From: Adineta vaga
Lineage: Eukaryota > Rotifera
DNA length: 64,000 nt
Assembly (NCBI GenBank): GCA_021613535.1
Contig: CP075496.1
Location: forward strand, 12,090,001 to 12,154,000
Direction of reading: 5' to 3'
How positions within the stretch are numbered: the stretch's first letter is position 1; each line of letters begins with the position of its first letter. Both the position numbers and the translations under genes were made by a program. This document shows positions 1 to 12,400 of the stretch, in pieces. Below the pieces are notes generated by a model, which ran no database searches, had not been told where the DNA came from, and worked only from the letters and a program-made list of their open reading frames with translations.

Positions 1-497
1 TTCGATTCAAAATTAATATAATAGATGATTACTTCTGTACTGTAATGTAAATATAAGAAAAGAAAGGTATATAGCTGGGTTGGGTTGATCTTAATAGAAT
101 GAATCATTGATTGAAATGAATGGTTGCATACATGACCGAATAGTGTTCTTTTGACTATATTTTTGGTTGAGAATTGAATAGTATTGGTTTAGATTTTATC
201 CAGCTACTGACTCCCTCTTTCCTCTTGTCTGACAGGAGAATAAATATATATATATATATAGACTATAACTTAAAATAAACGCAACCAATGCACGATGATA
301 AAAACTGGATCAAATGGGTACTTCGAACTCATAATTAATCGGAACTAAAAGTTAGTGTAGTTTTTAAAATTGAAAGTTCTTTGTAATCCAAACGTGAATT
401 AAAACAATACATCATTTGTAATTATTTTAACACAATAGAAGTTATACGAATCTTATTATATTTATTTATTTATCATATGAACAGTAGCAATTGAACC

Positions 498-3400
498 ATG
501 ACTCAAAAAATGATGAAAAATGTATCTGACTTAAATATATCAACATTAAATTGTAAAAACAATAAATCTAAAGAAGAAGAAGATGACGATGAACTTATCT
601 TCGGAGCATTAGATGATGAAAATACATTACAAGACAAAATTGATGAAAAATCTCCATCATCAGATGAAGGTATTCAATTGCGTTCATCGATGGAACGAGG
701 TAATAAACGTGAACGTACACATTCATCAATGAGTACAGTAGACGATGATTGGGAAAATATGTTACCAATTACTGAAAGTGATGGTCCTCTAACTACAACA
801 CATAATCTTCGAGTAATTAATGAAAAAACTTCAAAAGAAGAGATTATTGGTATGTCAAATTTCCGTGCTAAACATCGTTTACGACGTCGTTCAAAAACAA
901 ATATTCTTGTTCGTTGGAAAGAAGCAGTAAAAAAAGCTGTTCTATTAAAAGATCCTTGGTAAATAATTTTTCTTTATTCAAGTAGTTTTTTTCAATATAT
1001 ATTTGTAACGCTAATTAGGCATGATTTTATCATTGATCAATATCCAGAAGAAAACGTTACACGACATGAATTTGATCCAGTTAAACGGACATGGAATATT
1101 AATCAAATTAAAATCAAAATCGAATCGAAACCATTTGCACATGGTAGTATGAGAGAATGTTTTCGATTGTAAGTTAACCTTCCGATGATTGTATTGAGAA
1201 ATAACTATTCTATGCTATTGTTTAGAAAGAAACTTTCAATTTTCTCGGCACATCATGATTGGGATCATTCAAGTAATTACATTGCAAAACGATATATTGA
1301 AGATGTACCAATGGCACGTTATTTCGATGATGTTATGATGCAAATGACAACAAAACTATGGGCTACACATTACAATAAACATAATCCACCAAAAAAAGTA
1401 AAGAAGTTATTCTGTTCGTGCATAAGAATTCTCTTTTTTTCAAAAAGGTTGATATTGTTCAAATGAGTGTTCTGGAATTTCAAGATCGTCCCGGTCGACC
1501 TTATTATCATTTAGAACGATATATTGTAAGATTAAGAAATATGACGAATTGAAGTATTTCTATGAGACATTTTAGGATGGAAATTATATTAAATATAATT
1601 CAAATAGTGGTTTTGTTTGTGATGATACTTTACGACATACACCACAGGTTGGATATCTGTGTTAAATTGATTAGAAAAATCGAAAAGTGCTTTTTTTTTT
1701 GTTTGTTTTCTGTTCAATAGGCATTTAGTCATTTTACATTTGAAGCATCATGTCATGAACAGATTGTTGTTGATATTCAAGGTGTTGGTGATTTATATAC
1801 CGATCCACAAATTCATACGAGTCTAGGTTTTGAATATGGCGGTAAGAATCGATTAAATAAAATTTATTATTTTTAATGGATTATTTTTCTAGAAGGTAAT
1901 TTGGGTATTCGTGGTATGGCATTATTTTTTTCTACCCATGAATGTAATCCTATTTGTTCTCGTCTTGATCTAACACCATTTGATCTATCATCTGCGGAAC
2001 GTGATCGTCAATCTCAACAACATAATCTAAGTCCAGCATATAATTTAAATTTTTCTGCACAAACAGCATGTCGAGGTTCGGAAGAACCATTATATGGTTT
2101 ATCGAAGTTCGGTTCAATTCTTCGACGCTACGTTCTCAATCATCTATATCCGAAGATGAATCCGATGGTTATGTTTCTGAAGCTTCATCAATAACAGCGG
2201 CCAATGCTCATTTCTTAGATCAAGATTGGTCAGCATTAAAACATGAACAACTTATGACAACATGTAGTGAAGAAAATATTCAATTTGCATCATCATTAAT
2301 GAAAACTAAAATACCAATATCATCTGCATCGATTAATATGATGGCAAGCCGATCACCGGTAAGTTCTTGTTTGAATTGCACGAATAATGTTTGCATTTTG
2401 TTTGCTGTGTAAAGAATAATTACTCACGTTCACATTCCGTAAGTCTTTTAAGGTGAAAAAGGAAATGTGAAAAGACAAAATCTCTTTTTTCTTTCTATTC
2501 AAAGGATTCAATTTTTAACATCGAAGATATTTACAATGCTCAATTACCAGATAATTATAAAAATTCGCATCGTCCTTCATCGGTCATGTTGGAAAAAGCA
2601 GAAATAGACAAATTTCAACAGATCTCAGCTTCGTATGAAAAATATGAAAGTATTCTTGGACAGGTATAAATTAAAAGTTTTACACGATTTCTGTAGTGGA
2701 ATCGATCTTCGAATATATTCTCCTGTTTAGATTCATCTTGAAATGTGTAAATACTATCAAGTTGGTCGATTTAGTGAACTCGGTTCTGAAGAATTCGATC
2801 AACAATCAGCATTTTTTCATTTGGATCTTGCTGCTGAATTATGTGTAACAGAAGCTATCTTTGCATTAGCTAAAATTTATCTCGATTTACCAAGAGATCT
2901 TCTACCAGACTATCGTTCACCGGTAGAATTTCATTATAATAGCAAAAATAAATCATCCTTTGAAATCTTCTTTTATTATTTATAGACTTCAAAAGAGCTC
3001 TTTCAAAAAGGTTTAGATCTTCTCGTTCGTGTTAGTGCATGTCACGAAACAGAAGCAAATCTTTATTTAGCACAATTCTATGACAAAGGTGTTCAAGGAT
3101 CATTGTATGTTACTTTTTAATTCTTCGAATCTTAATTGTTTTTTAATTCGAATCTAGAGAACAGGATTGGAAACAAGCAGCTGAATACTATGAGAAGTAT
3201 ATCCGTATACGTGAAAATGAGTCGAATAATATCGATGAAGATAGTGGAACTAATGAACCAGATCAAAGCAAATTGCTCAATAATGCCATTCCATTTCATG
3301 ATCAGCATGATATTGTTGCTCGTTTAGCTAGTTTATATCGAACAGGTGGAAAGAATCTCATATGCAACTATCAGAAAGCAGGTGATTTATACAATAAAGC

Positions 3401-3509
3401 AGCGGAAATGGCAACTGCTGCGATGAAAGGACGTCTTGCACATAAATATTACCAAGCTTCTGAAGAAGCGTACTCCATGGAACCGGAAGAAGACACTGAA
3501 AAGAGTTAG
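498..3509 (+). CDS. EEF2K: Eukaryotic elongation factor 2 kinase (alpha-kinase plus Sel1-type repeats)
   Basis: Eleven exons: 498-958, 1019-1168, 1226-1397, 1448-1525, 1576-1647, 1721-1841, 1893-2358, 2505-2663, 2731-2922, 2986-3104, 3158-3509; about 780 residues (human 725). This family is a calcium/calmodulin-dependent atypical kinase that phosphorylates eEF2 and slows translation elongation in the cytosol. Visible in order: acidic N-terminus; a basic calmodulin-binding-like segment ending KDPW (about residue 153); alpha-kinase domain (about 160-395) with the ATP-binding lysine in IAKRYIEDV (about K225), VDIQGVGDLYTDPQIHT and the glycine-rich GEGNLGIRGMALFF; a Ser-rich linker; helical Sel1-type repeats to the C-terminus (CKYYQVGRFSE, MKGRLAHKYYQASEEA). 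The reading frame breaks once inside exon 7 between about 2075 and 2110: RGSEEP is in one frame and the Ser-rich linker in the next. A single missing base or a 32-nt intron (2076-2107) would repair it. Family assignment is very secure. Confidence 0.95.
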
Positions 3510-6308
3510 AAAATAAAAAATATGCCGTATTACTCCTAGTAATTCATATTATTCTTTGGTATGAGACATAACTTATATTTATTCAACATTGACTTGCACG
3601 TTCTATTGATTGGATCTGTATTATATATATATTTATTTTTGTGTTTGTTAAACTTAATTTTTTTTTCGTAGTTTAGTATTTCCTAGTAGACATATTGCTG
3701 TACTTGCGCATATTTATTTATTTTGTTCACTGTTAATAAGTATATATACTTTGTTCAGCTGATATTCAACATATAATATGATTAAAAATAATCGATTATG
3801 TGAATAGTTTCAGAGAAAATATGTGGATAAGATTTACATTACGAATAGTGTGAAATATATTCTATTTACTAACGAAAATGATAGATTATCTATTGAATGT
3901 TCTTATCTTATGTGGATGTCATAGATGGTAGGAAAATATTACGAAGCAAGGCCAAAAATAGATCAAATGTCCATTATTATCTCTTTCTCATAGAGAACTA
4001 TGGCAATCAAGAGTATAGTTAGTTTTATCAATAAGTTAATCGGACTTATGTATACAGATCATCATTTTATGGTAAACTAAGAAAAGAGAAAATACACTCA
4101 GCAGGAAATGATTAAATAATATCATCTATATAACATATATTTATATTTCGATTATGTACAATAATGTTTTTATGTCAAGATGCTTCTTCTCCTTGACAGT
4201 TCTTTAAAATGTTTCATTGAATTATGTATAGATGTAACTATGTCCTACAAGACTGACAGTGGCATAATGTGCTCGACACGCAGTGAAGATAGATAATGGA
4301 AGACCTTTGCCCTGTTTCTTCCAACTTTGTTCGAAGATGGTTTCTGTTGTAACCTTCTCACATCATCATCATTAACAATAAAAACAAAATATTAACATGG
4401 GAATTGTTCAGAGTAAACTCAATAGATATACATTAGAGTAAAAACTTTCGAAAACGACAACATCGTTTACGTTTTCAACATAATTAAAAGGACATCGCCC
4501 TCGGTTTTTTTTTCTTTGAATTATGATATGACACTATCTATCAGCATGTTGTCGACTTCACGTATTACGGAGAAAAAATAGGTCAATGTACTCAATTAAA
4601 CCATGTTTTTCATAATATCAACTAAATTAGTATGATCGAACTAAATCTTTGGTTTGTATCAATATCCTATCGACATAATCATTTTTCATATAAATGTTAA
4701 ATAAACAATGATTTTATGAATTCTAAAAAGACATCAGATCTATCTTTCAAGTTTCTCTTGGATCAATTCAATTCGATATCTTTTGTTGACAAGAGTAAAA
4801 ATACAATTTTATTGTTATAGATGATAACATGTACCTAGTTAAGGAAAGGAATAAAACATCCTCTTCAGTACGTCTTCAGTACGCTGAGTATAATAAATAA
4901 ATAAAACAACAACTCGTGCTAAGAATATATACTGGATAAAAACCACCAGTCGACAACTATATAGATAACATTTCACTATTGTCTAATCTATCACATACAG
5001 TAAGACATTGAATAGTCTCAAAACTGTCAAATATGCATGAAGAATTTCCCCCTTTTTCCTGATTGATAAACAAGAAAGAAACAATTCGATTATAGACTCC
5101 TTCAGATGGATGAATAAATGAATCAATAATGTATACACAGACGTACTAGCCTAAGATAGAAAAAATCTTTGTCGATACACAACATATCGATCTATAGACG
5201 AATTGGGTGTATTCTCTTTGTGTTGTTATTGTTGTTGTTGACGATGATATTGGTGAATAGTACTGTTTCTGTCTTGCCTTTACTTTCCCTTTTCTCTCTT
5301 CTTCTTCTTCTTCTTGACATATATTCATACTTTCTATATGTAGTCGAACACCGTTGAGACATTCTGTATAACTTTTTGTCCATCAAATTCATATTGTTCT
5401 TTTATTTTTAGTATTTTCTACGATTAATAGAGAAAATGTAAATATTTAAATGTTACTATTTTCTAGCAATTAAAAACGAATGTCAACTTGCCATCTGATA
5501 TTGTAGAAATGATAATGCTATTTTCTGACCGTCTTTCATTTTTCTTCTATCATCTTTATCCCGTTGCAGAACAAACATATTTTTCAGACCGACAGTTAAC
5601 GAACGTTTCCCAACGATTCATTAGGTTACTAACATTGATGTATACGAGGAATGTTAGTTCTGCTGATATAACAACAGAAATAAATATATATATATATATA
5701 TAGAAAGAAATAGAAATCGCATCCCGAATTGACAACACATCGGTTGCCAGCCCCACCTCTGCATTGCTCGACCGATGAAATAGAGAGAGAAGGATAGATC
5801 GTCGTAAATCAGTACCAATAACGTTCTTATTTATCTCTGTAATAACAACTGCGACTAACTAAAAATCAGCAGACGAATAAGGAGAAGAAGAAAAAAAGAA
5901 GGGTTTTGCGTATGTATAGAAAACGACAACGCCGGATAACAGCCATATCACCAAGGTTGTTTGAAGACGATGCGTATCTATATTCTCGTTTTTTTTCTGT
6001 CTCTCTATTTCTTTTTGATCTCAACCATCCCATATGTACAAAGTAATAACGATAGAAGGATATTCTTATTGCTTTTATTTCTACTTAGACAAAAGAATGT
6101 TGCATACTAAAGTGTACTTTTCCTACGTGAGTTAATAATTCAGTTGAGTTTTCCATGATCAATTATGATAAACGATATCTAAAGATCTCTCTAAACTGCT
6201 TTTAAGATAAACCTAGTCGAGAATTTCATTGGTTTGTTTGTTTAATAGGAATATATTTTTCTAGATTTTCTTTTATTACTTTTTTTCGTCATTTTAATTA
6301 TTTGAACA
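3510..6308. other. Intergenic, no supportable gene
   Basis: AT-rich spacer between the eEF2K stop and the LIM protein start. Short open frames at 5146-5756 on both strands are low-complexity (Leu/Phe/Ser runs over CTT and TTG repeats) and show no splice-linked continuation. A (TA)n run sits at about 5683-5702. Pyrimidine-rich stretches near 6260-6290 precede the LIM gene and may belong to its 5' leader. Confidence 0.6.
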
Positions 6309-6735
6309 ATGCCTCAATGGGGTGGTGGCGGTGAAAAATGCCCACGTTGTCAAAAAACTGTCTATCCAGCAGAACAACTTCTTGCCTGTAGTTCTACATG
6401 GCATAAAGGTTGCTTCAAATGCAAAACATGTAAGACCGACTGATTTTCCAGCATATTTCAATGATTATATTTGACTATTTTAGGCAATAGCACATTGACA
6501 TTGGCTTCATACAAAGATTTCTCTCAAGATGTCTATTGCAAAAGTAAGTTTAGATAGAAAAAAACAAACAAACATTGATATCCAACGAACATTGTTTATT
6601 TCATTAGGCTGTTATCAGGATAAACTTCATCCTCATGAACGTAATCGTAAACAATTAGAAAACAAATTTAGCAAACAACCAGGTGGTGGTGCTAATCCAT
6701 CATCAGGAGGTGACGCTGGTGGTGAAGAAGCCTAA
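6309..6735 (+). CDS. Small single-LIM-domain zinc-binding protein
   Basis: Three exons (6309-6429, 6484-6543, 6608-6735) encode 102 residues with phase-1 introns. One complete LIM domain fills residues about 10-65. The ligands are CPRC, then HKGC, CKTC and the closing C of YCKSC, with the spacing of a two-finger LIM. The motif CPRCQKTVYPAEQ and the text around it resemble the N-terminal LIM of LASP/CRP-type actin-associated proteins. The tail is Gly/Pro-rich, ends GGEEA and carries no SH3 or second LIM, so this is a short stand-alone LIM protein. LIM domains are protein-interaction modules, often cytoskeletal; the partner cannot be deduced. The ATG at 6309 opens directly into the domain, and no in-frame upstream extension is seen. 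Confidence 0.88.
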
Positions 6736-8449
6736 AAACACAATTAAAACTAAAAAATGAACATAAAAATATATACATGCAGTTTAGATAAAAATTTCTA
6801 CAAAATTTACAAATCAAATCCTAGTGGTTCTAATGATTGAACATACATAAATCTAAATCATACATTTTATTTAATGTCTTTTTCTTTCTACTATTTCATC
6901 TTTGGTCAGGAACAGTTTTAATCTGTCAATAACCGCGTTTGAACGTGTTTATACCTATCCTAATTCATATTATTTACCTGATTTTTCTCTCATGAACTTT
7001 TTTTTTCTTCAAAGAAAATAATACTCATGCATATCAATATTCGAATGTCTTATTTATATAGATTTCATATCAAAGAGAAAAGGAAACGATCGATGATAGT
7101 CTAACGGTGTTAATGACAAGAATTAGACGATGTTTTTCTATATAAAGATGACACTTGCATTTGAAAAAGATAAATAATATAAAAATAAGCGATGATTTAC
7201 GAATTCATTTATCAAATATGTTAAGATGAGAACTTTGACGATAGGTCATATTACCACGATATAAAGATATCTCTTGTCCTTCAACACTAGCCGGATTGAA
7301 TCATTTGAATCAAATCTCAGTTCATAAAGAAAATGTTACATATCAATCATTCTCGACAACAGTGCAAGTTCTATACTAGTAAAGATTGAAAGACTACGAT
7401 ATATTTGTAAATAGTTATTCTATATCACCATTTATACATCAGATATATTCAAATGGCAAATCATCGCTTCTCATTCATCTTCTTCTGTTCAACTAGAGTT
7501 ACATATATGATAATTTTTTTTCCATTAATACGATTACATATTCTTTGAACGATAATAGCATATCATTGATCAGACATAATAGAAGATATTATCTCTGAAT
7601 TCTTACAAAACATCTGTTATAACGAATTTCAGATTGTACATTCAATTTATTTTCTCATACTGTCATTCCATATCATTAGTAATAACGCTATGAATATATT
7701 GGTTAAAAAAAAGAACACATTATTATTTGACTCAAGGTATGGAGACTATTCTGTCATTTATGTGTATATACATAAGATGTGAAGAATGATGAGAAACACG
7801 TCATTCTGATTCATGGCAATTAATGATACAAAAGCGAATCGTTCGATCAATCTTTAATTTGTAATAAATGTTATCACATTGATATAATTCAAATGTCTGT
7901 CATGTTCGATTGAAATGGATGAATAATAGAAGAATTATTTATAGTTTTATAATGAATAAATCCTCGAATTTTGTACTCGAAAACGAAGTTATAATATCAA
8001 GTACAGATTGAATACCTCTTGAGAGAGAAATGAGTTCTATTACGCCAATAAAATATTAAATGAAATAGAAAGAAGATCAGAGTTGTGATGTTTCGAAATA
8101 TTTTCTTCTTGATTGACATTCATTAAAATAATGAAAAATATGAATATAACACCGAAGCAAACAAAAAAACAACAACAAAGAACAGTAACTACATACATTA
8201 AAAAGAAAAAGAAAAGGAAAAAACATTCTTATTTTATACAACATTATCAAATTCGACCAAGACCTGGCATCGATCGAGGAAAATCGTGTTTTCGCTTTGT
8301 TTTTAATCATATCATATTCGTACTATTGCTGCTTTTTACCTACAATCTGATCGACATGAAAATGAATTTTTCTAAACAGATTATTCCTCTTCTAATGCCA
8401 TGCCATTTGATCTCTTTGACATCACAATCGTTTGATAAAGTTCATAGGA
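6736..8449. other. Intergenic, convergent 3' flanks
   Basis: Lies between the stop of the LIM gene (+) and the stop of the F-BAR gene (-), so it holds two 3' ends. The 8113-8562 plus-strand open frame is Lys-rich and then antisense to the F-BAR gene, and is rejected. I looked on the minus strand for an SH3 exon for the F-BAR gene and saw none. Confidence 0.55.
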
Positions 8450-9444
8450 TTAATCTTTCAAATCTTCAAATGATGGCCATGCAGTATTTGTATCACTGCC
8501 AAAATGAGAATTCCACCATTGAATATCTTTATCAATATCATGACCGGTTAATGATTTATTGAAATTTTCAGTCATAAGAGCCATATGAGGATCTTTTTCG
8601 ATTAATAATGCTTGATGAAGAGCAGTAAATAAGAGTTTGAATTGTGCCAAGCGTTTTCGTTCAAATGAATGTGTACGATCAAGAATTTCTTTCATTGAAT
8701 TTTCATAATTCGGCCGGCTATTTTTCATTTCTTCAATAGATTGCAAATATTTACTTTTGAGAGCTTCAGATTCTTTTTTATAAGTGCTAACACTTAACTT
8801 CACTCTAGTTTTTTGTTCGTCTTCAGCACCACGATCAGATTCGATAATTTTTTCAGCTGTTTCCGCTTTTTTCAATTGACGATGAGCATCTTGATAATCT
8901 TTTTTTGCTCGATTAATTTTATCCAATAATTTAATCCAAGATTTTTGTGCGTGTTCAAAATCACGTTCGAATTCTTTGATTTTCTTTACATGAAGAATTG
9001 ATTTACCATAATTTTCCTTCTTATAATTCACCATTTTATCAATGACATTTTCTTGAATACGTTTAACAATATCAGCATGAGTATCGCCAATTTCTTTTGA
9101 AGCTCGAATAGATTCAATCCAAACTTTTTTGTTCGTACCAAATTCTTTTGATTGACCAATTTCTTTAATGCTTGCTGCAGACCATTTTTCTAAATTGTTA
9201 ATATAATCTCGTTCAATACGAGCACGTTCAGAAAAGATTTCGATAAACATTTCGCATGATTCATAGCCACCTCTGCAACGGTCAATTGCTGCTTTGTATT
9301 GATTTGGTTCGCAGAATCCTTTATCATACCAAGGGTTTGATAATATACGTTCAGGTGTTGTTTGTCCCTGTGGAAAAATACACTGCACTGAAAGACAAAT
9401 AACATGTTAATCCATTGAATGATTCATACACAAAGAAACTTACT
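8450..9444 (-). CDS. PACSIN: PACSIN/syndapin-type F-BAR protein lacking an SH3 domain
   Basis: The main coding exon is 9387-8450; an upstream exon ends at 9444 and the intron is 9443-9388 (56 nt, GTAAGT...TTTCAG). Splicing joins a terminal A to TG, so the ATG exists only in the mature mRNA. The protein has about 312 residues. F-BAR hallmarks in order: CEPNQYKAAIDRC near the N-terminus, the ERARIERDY helix, VWIESIRASKEIG, several coiled-coil helices rich in Lys/Glu, QWWNSHFG and a final WPSFED that matches the end of the PACSIN F-BAR fold. F-BAR dimers bind and tubulate membranes in endocytosis. Canonical PACSINs continue through a linker with NPF motifs to an SH3 that binds dynamin and N-WASP; here a stop follows FEDLKD directly. 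Family assignment is good; the extent of the 5' exon is unknown. Confidence 0.88.
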
Positions 9445-12400
9445 GTTGATTGTTGATTGAAATGTGATTAGAATAGGTAAGGTATAAGATGTGTGTAAGA
9501 GATCGAGAGTATTAATGTAATGAGAATCGATAGCACACGTTACCTTATAGGTCACGAATAAGCGAGTTCATATCGTTGAAAAAATAAATTGTCACGATCG
9601 TTTGTTCTAGTATGTATAATGTCTTGAGAATGAGTATATATATATATATACAAGAAAAACTGTGCTTTTTTGTTCTGTCTTTTCTTTTTTCGTTCTTTGT
9701 CTGTTCGTCATTATGAAAGAACAGAGAGAGGGGGAGGCGAAGAAAACATTTTTTGGATGTCTTGCCTTTCAGCTCGTGATATTCTCTCGCTTTTCTTTCT
9801 GTTCCGAAAATGAATTATTCGTATAACAGTAGAATGGCATCTATAGCCAACAGTCACATATGTTGATGATGACGGATATAGATTTCTTTCACGCGTTGTC
9901 TTTTTCCCTTGGTTCTAACATTTTCATTCTATCGCCATATCGTAGGAGCTCCTTGAGAATCTTTTCTTCTTCTTGATGACATTGTTTAGATATGATTCAC
10001 GTTCGTTTGCTTTTTCTCAAATGACACATCAACTCACAAGCCGATTCGACAATTTTCCTTTGAAGGCTTATTTTTTTATTGAGATAGATTTCTTTTTTCA
10101 TGCTTCAACAAAAATCTTTCTCTCATTATCATGAAAAATTGACGTCGTTCGATTTCGATTCGTTTCTTTTTTCAGTTTCACTAAGGCATCATCCAATAAA
10201 CATCTGTTGACAGAATCAAAACTTAACACTCACTCAATGAATACAAAACGAATCATAAAAATAATAAAACATTCCGCCACGTTGAATGTCAACAATGTGG
10301 AGGTGTTAAGACGTCAAAAACCGAACGAAACTTACAATCAACCTTGATTCCTTTTCATTAATTCTATTCGGTATTTTTTGCATCGATAAAGTTCTTTACA
10401 TACGTAAATATATTATTATCGATTAATAACTATATCTCATATGCACATACATTAACTAGTCAGTAAAACAGCAAATATTCGATTTTTGTCGTCATTTTCA
10501 AAGATAAATTTGGATGATTGTTGAAAATATCATAATTATCTAATTATGATTATATTCGCATAAATAAGGTTGCTAACGGATGGTGCAATTTTACTAAATT
10601 TAGACGTTGTCAAGGTCGATGACGTTTGGAATTGTTTTTCTTTCTCTCTCTTAAAATACGAAATTAATGATTATGTTTTGTAGAAATGAAGAAAGTTACA
10701 TCGATTTCATATTTCTACGTAGAAAGAGTTGTTCAAAAAGTAACATGATTAAACGTAATTCGAGAACTTTCGTTTGTAGAGATAATCGTACTATTCACTC
10801 TAACCTTCATATCAGTGATAGAATCAATTGAAACGAAAGAAATCTGATTTTTTTTTCTCAATCTATATGATGATTAAGATGTCAAAGAAATCTAGATGAA
10901 ACATACTTTTGTCATTAAATATTTCGTTTCCAAATGATTATTCATAAGAAAAACTTTCAATAATGAAATATGAGATGTGTAAAATTCAAAGTCGTAATTT
11001 TTATTCTCAAATGTTCGATTGTTGTTTTAAAAAAAGAAAATTTAATCATATACTGAACAAGAACTCGGAGGGTAAGAATAGACTTGAATAATCAATTAAA
11101 ATAGAGTGAGTTTGACATAACTTAATCCCATTTAAATAGAAATCTTTTGTAAACATGTAAATGTATTTCATTTTGACTTTTTATTATGTTTTCATCATCA
11201 TCGCCAACGTAATTCATGACTATTTATTATCGAATAGAATTGATCTTTATAAATAAAACTTCGTTATTATCCATTTTGTAAGAAAACAATCGAGTTACTC
11301 AATTATTTCCAAAACAGTTCATTGAATTAGCTTATAAGACATGTATAGATGAATATTTGAATTCAAATTACAATTATACTCGTCAATGTGACTTCCCTAA
11401 ATTATCTGTATATAACACATTTGACAGGTATCGTGCATTTAGAAAAACTATTTGTTCTTCTTTGTCTTTCATATATTCGTTGAAGGACAACACTTAGTCT
11501 GTTTATTACTATTGTAACAATGAAAATCCTATTGTACACTGTTCATCCTTGACAAAGCATGTTTCTTTTTTTGTCACCTAGAATTGATAATTTACATGCA
11601 TTATCTGTTCTAATGATATGATATGTCCGTATTTGATTAAGTATTCTGTCTTCTAATTGTATTTGTTTATCATCACTGATAATATCTTGAAATAATACAT
11701 TCATTCATGACGCTATAACATATGAATAATCGTACTAGAAATATGTATACATATATATATATATTAATCGAATAGTATTTAACAAAAACGAAATTCACCA
11801 CGAGAATCGAAATCCTTCAGTTCTAAAGTACGTCAATTTTCATTTGTTGATCATTTTCTTTTCAAGTATATTTCAATATGCCTTTTATGCATACAATCTT
11901 CAAAGGATTACATCTTCGTCTCTTTCTATTCAATTTTATATTGATGGATTTTATCCTTGTATAGATGTGAACCTTAAGATCAATATTTGATAAATACTTT
12001 CTAGTGCAATTATATACAAAGTTTGATTATAATGTATAAAATATAAGACTAACTATATCATTAGAACTTTTTTTCTCTTTTGTATCAAGGCAAAATGCAA
12101 TTCTTTCTTTTGATTTCAATTTGTTGATCTTGACGATATCGATTATTCATAAAGATTTGTGCCACGAGTTATCAAATGATAATTATTTTAATAGATTAAC
12201 CTTCAGATAGAAAATGATATGATGTCATCAGTCTGTAATCTTGTATTCATGATTCGTAGAGAAGAAGTCTGATTAGCCATTGAATTTTTTTTATCTAACT
12301 TTACTTTTTCATCATGATGCAATAAATTTCAATGAGATAAGTATTGTTTTTTCTTCACATATAATGACGACAATTGATTATCTCGAGAAAAAAAAGAAAG

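Noticed and set aside
5146-5392. Overlapping open frames on both strands with Ser/Leu or Glu/Arg runs
   Set aside because: They arise from CTT/TTG simple repeats, mirror each other and have no splice-linked extension.
8113-8562. 149-codon plus-strand frame
   Set aside because: Its 3' half is antisense to the conserved F-BAR exon and its 5' half is Lys/Thr low-complexity; no domain.
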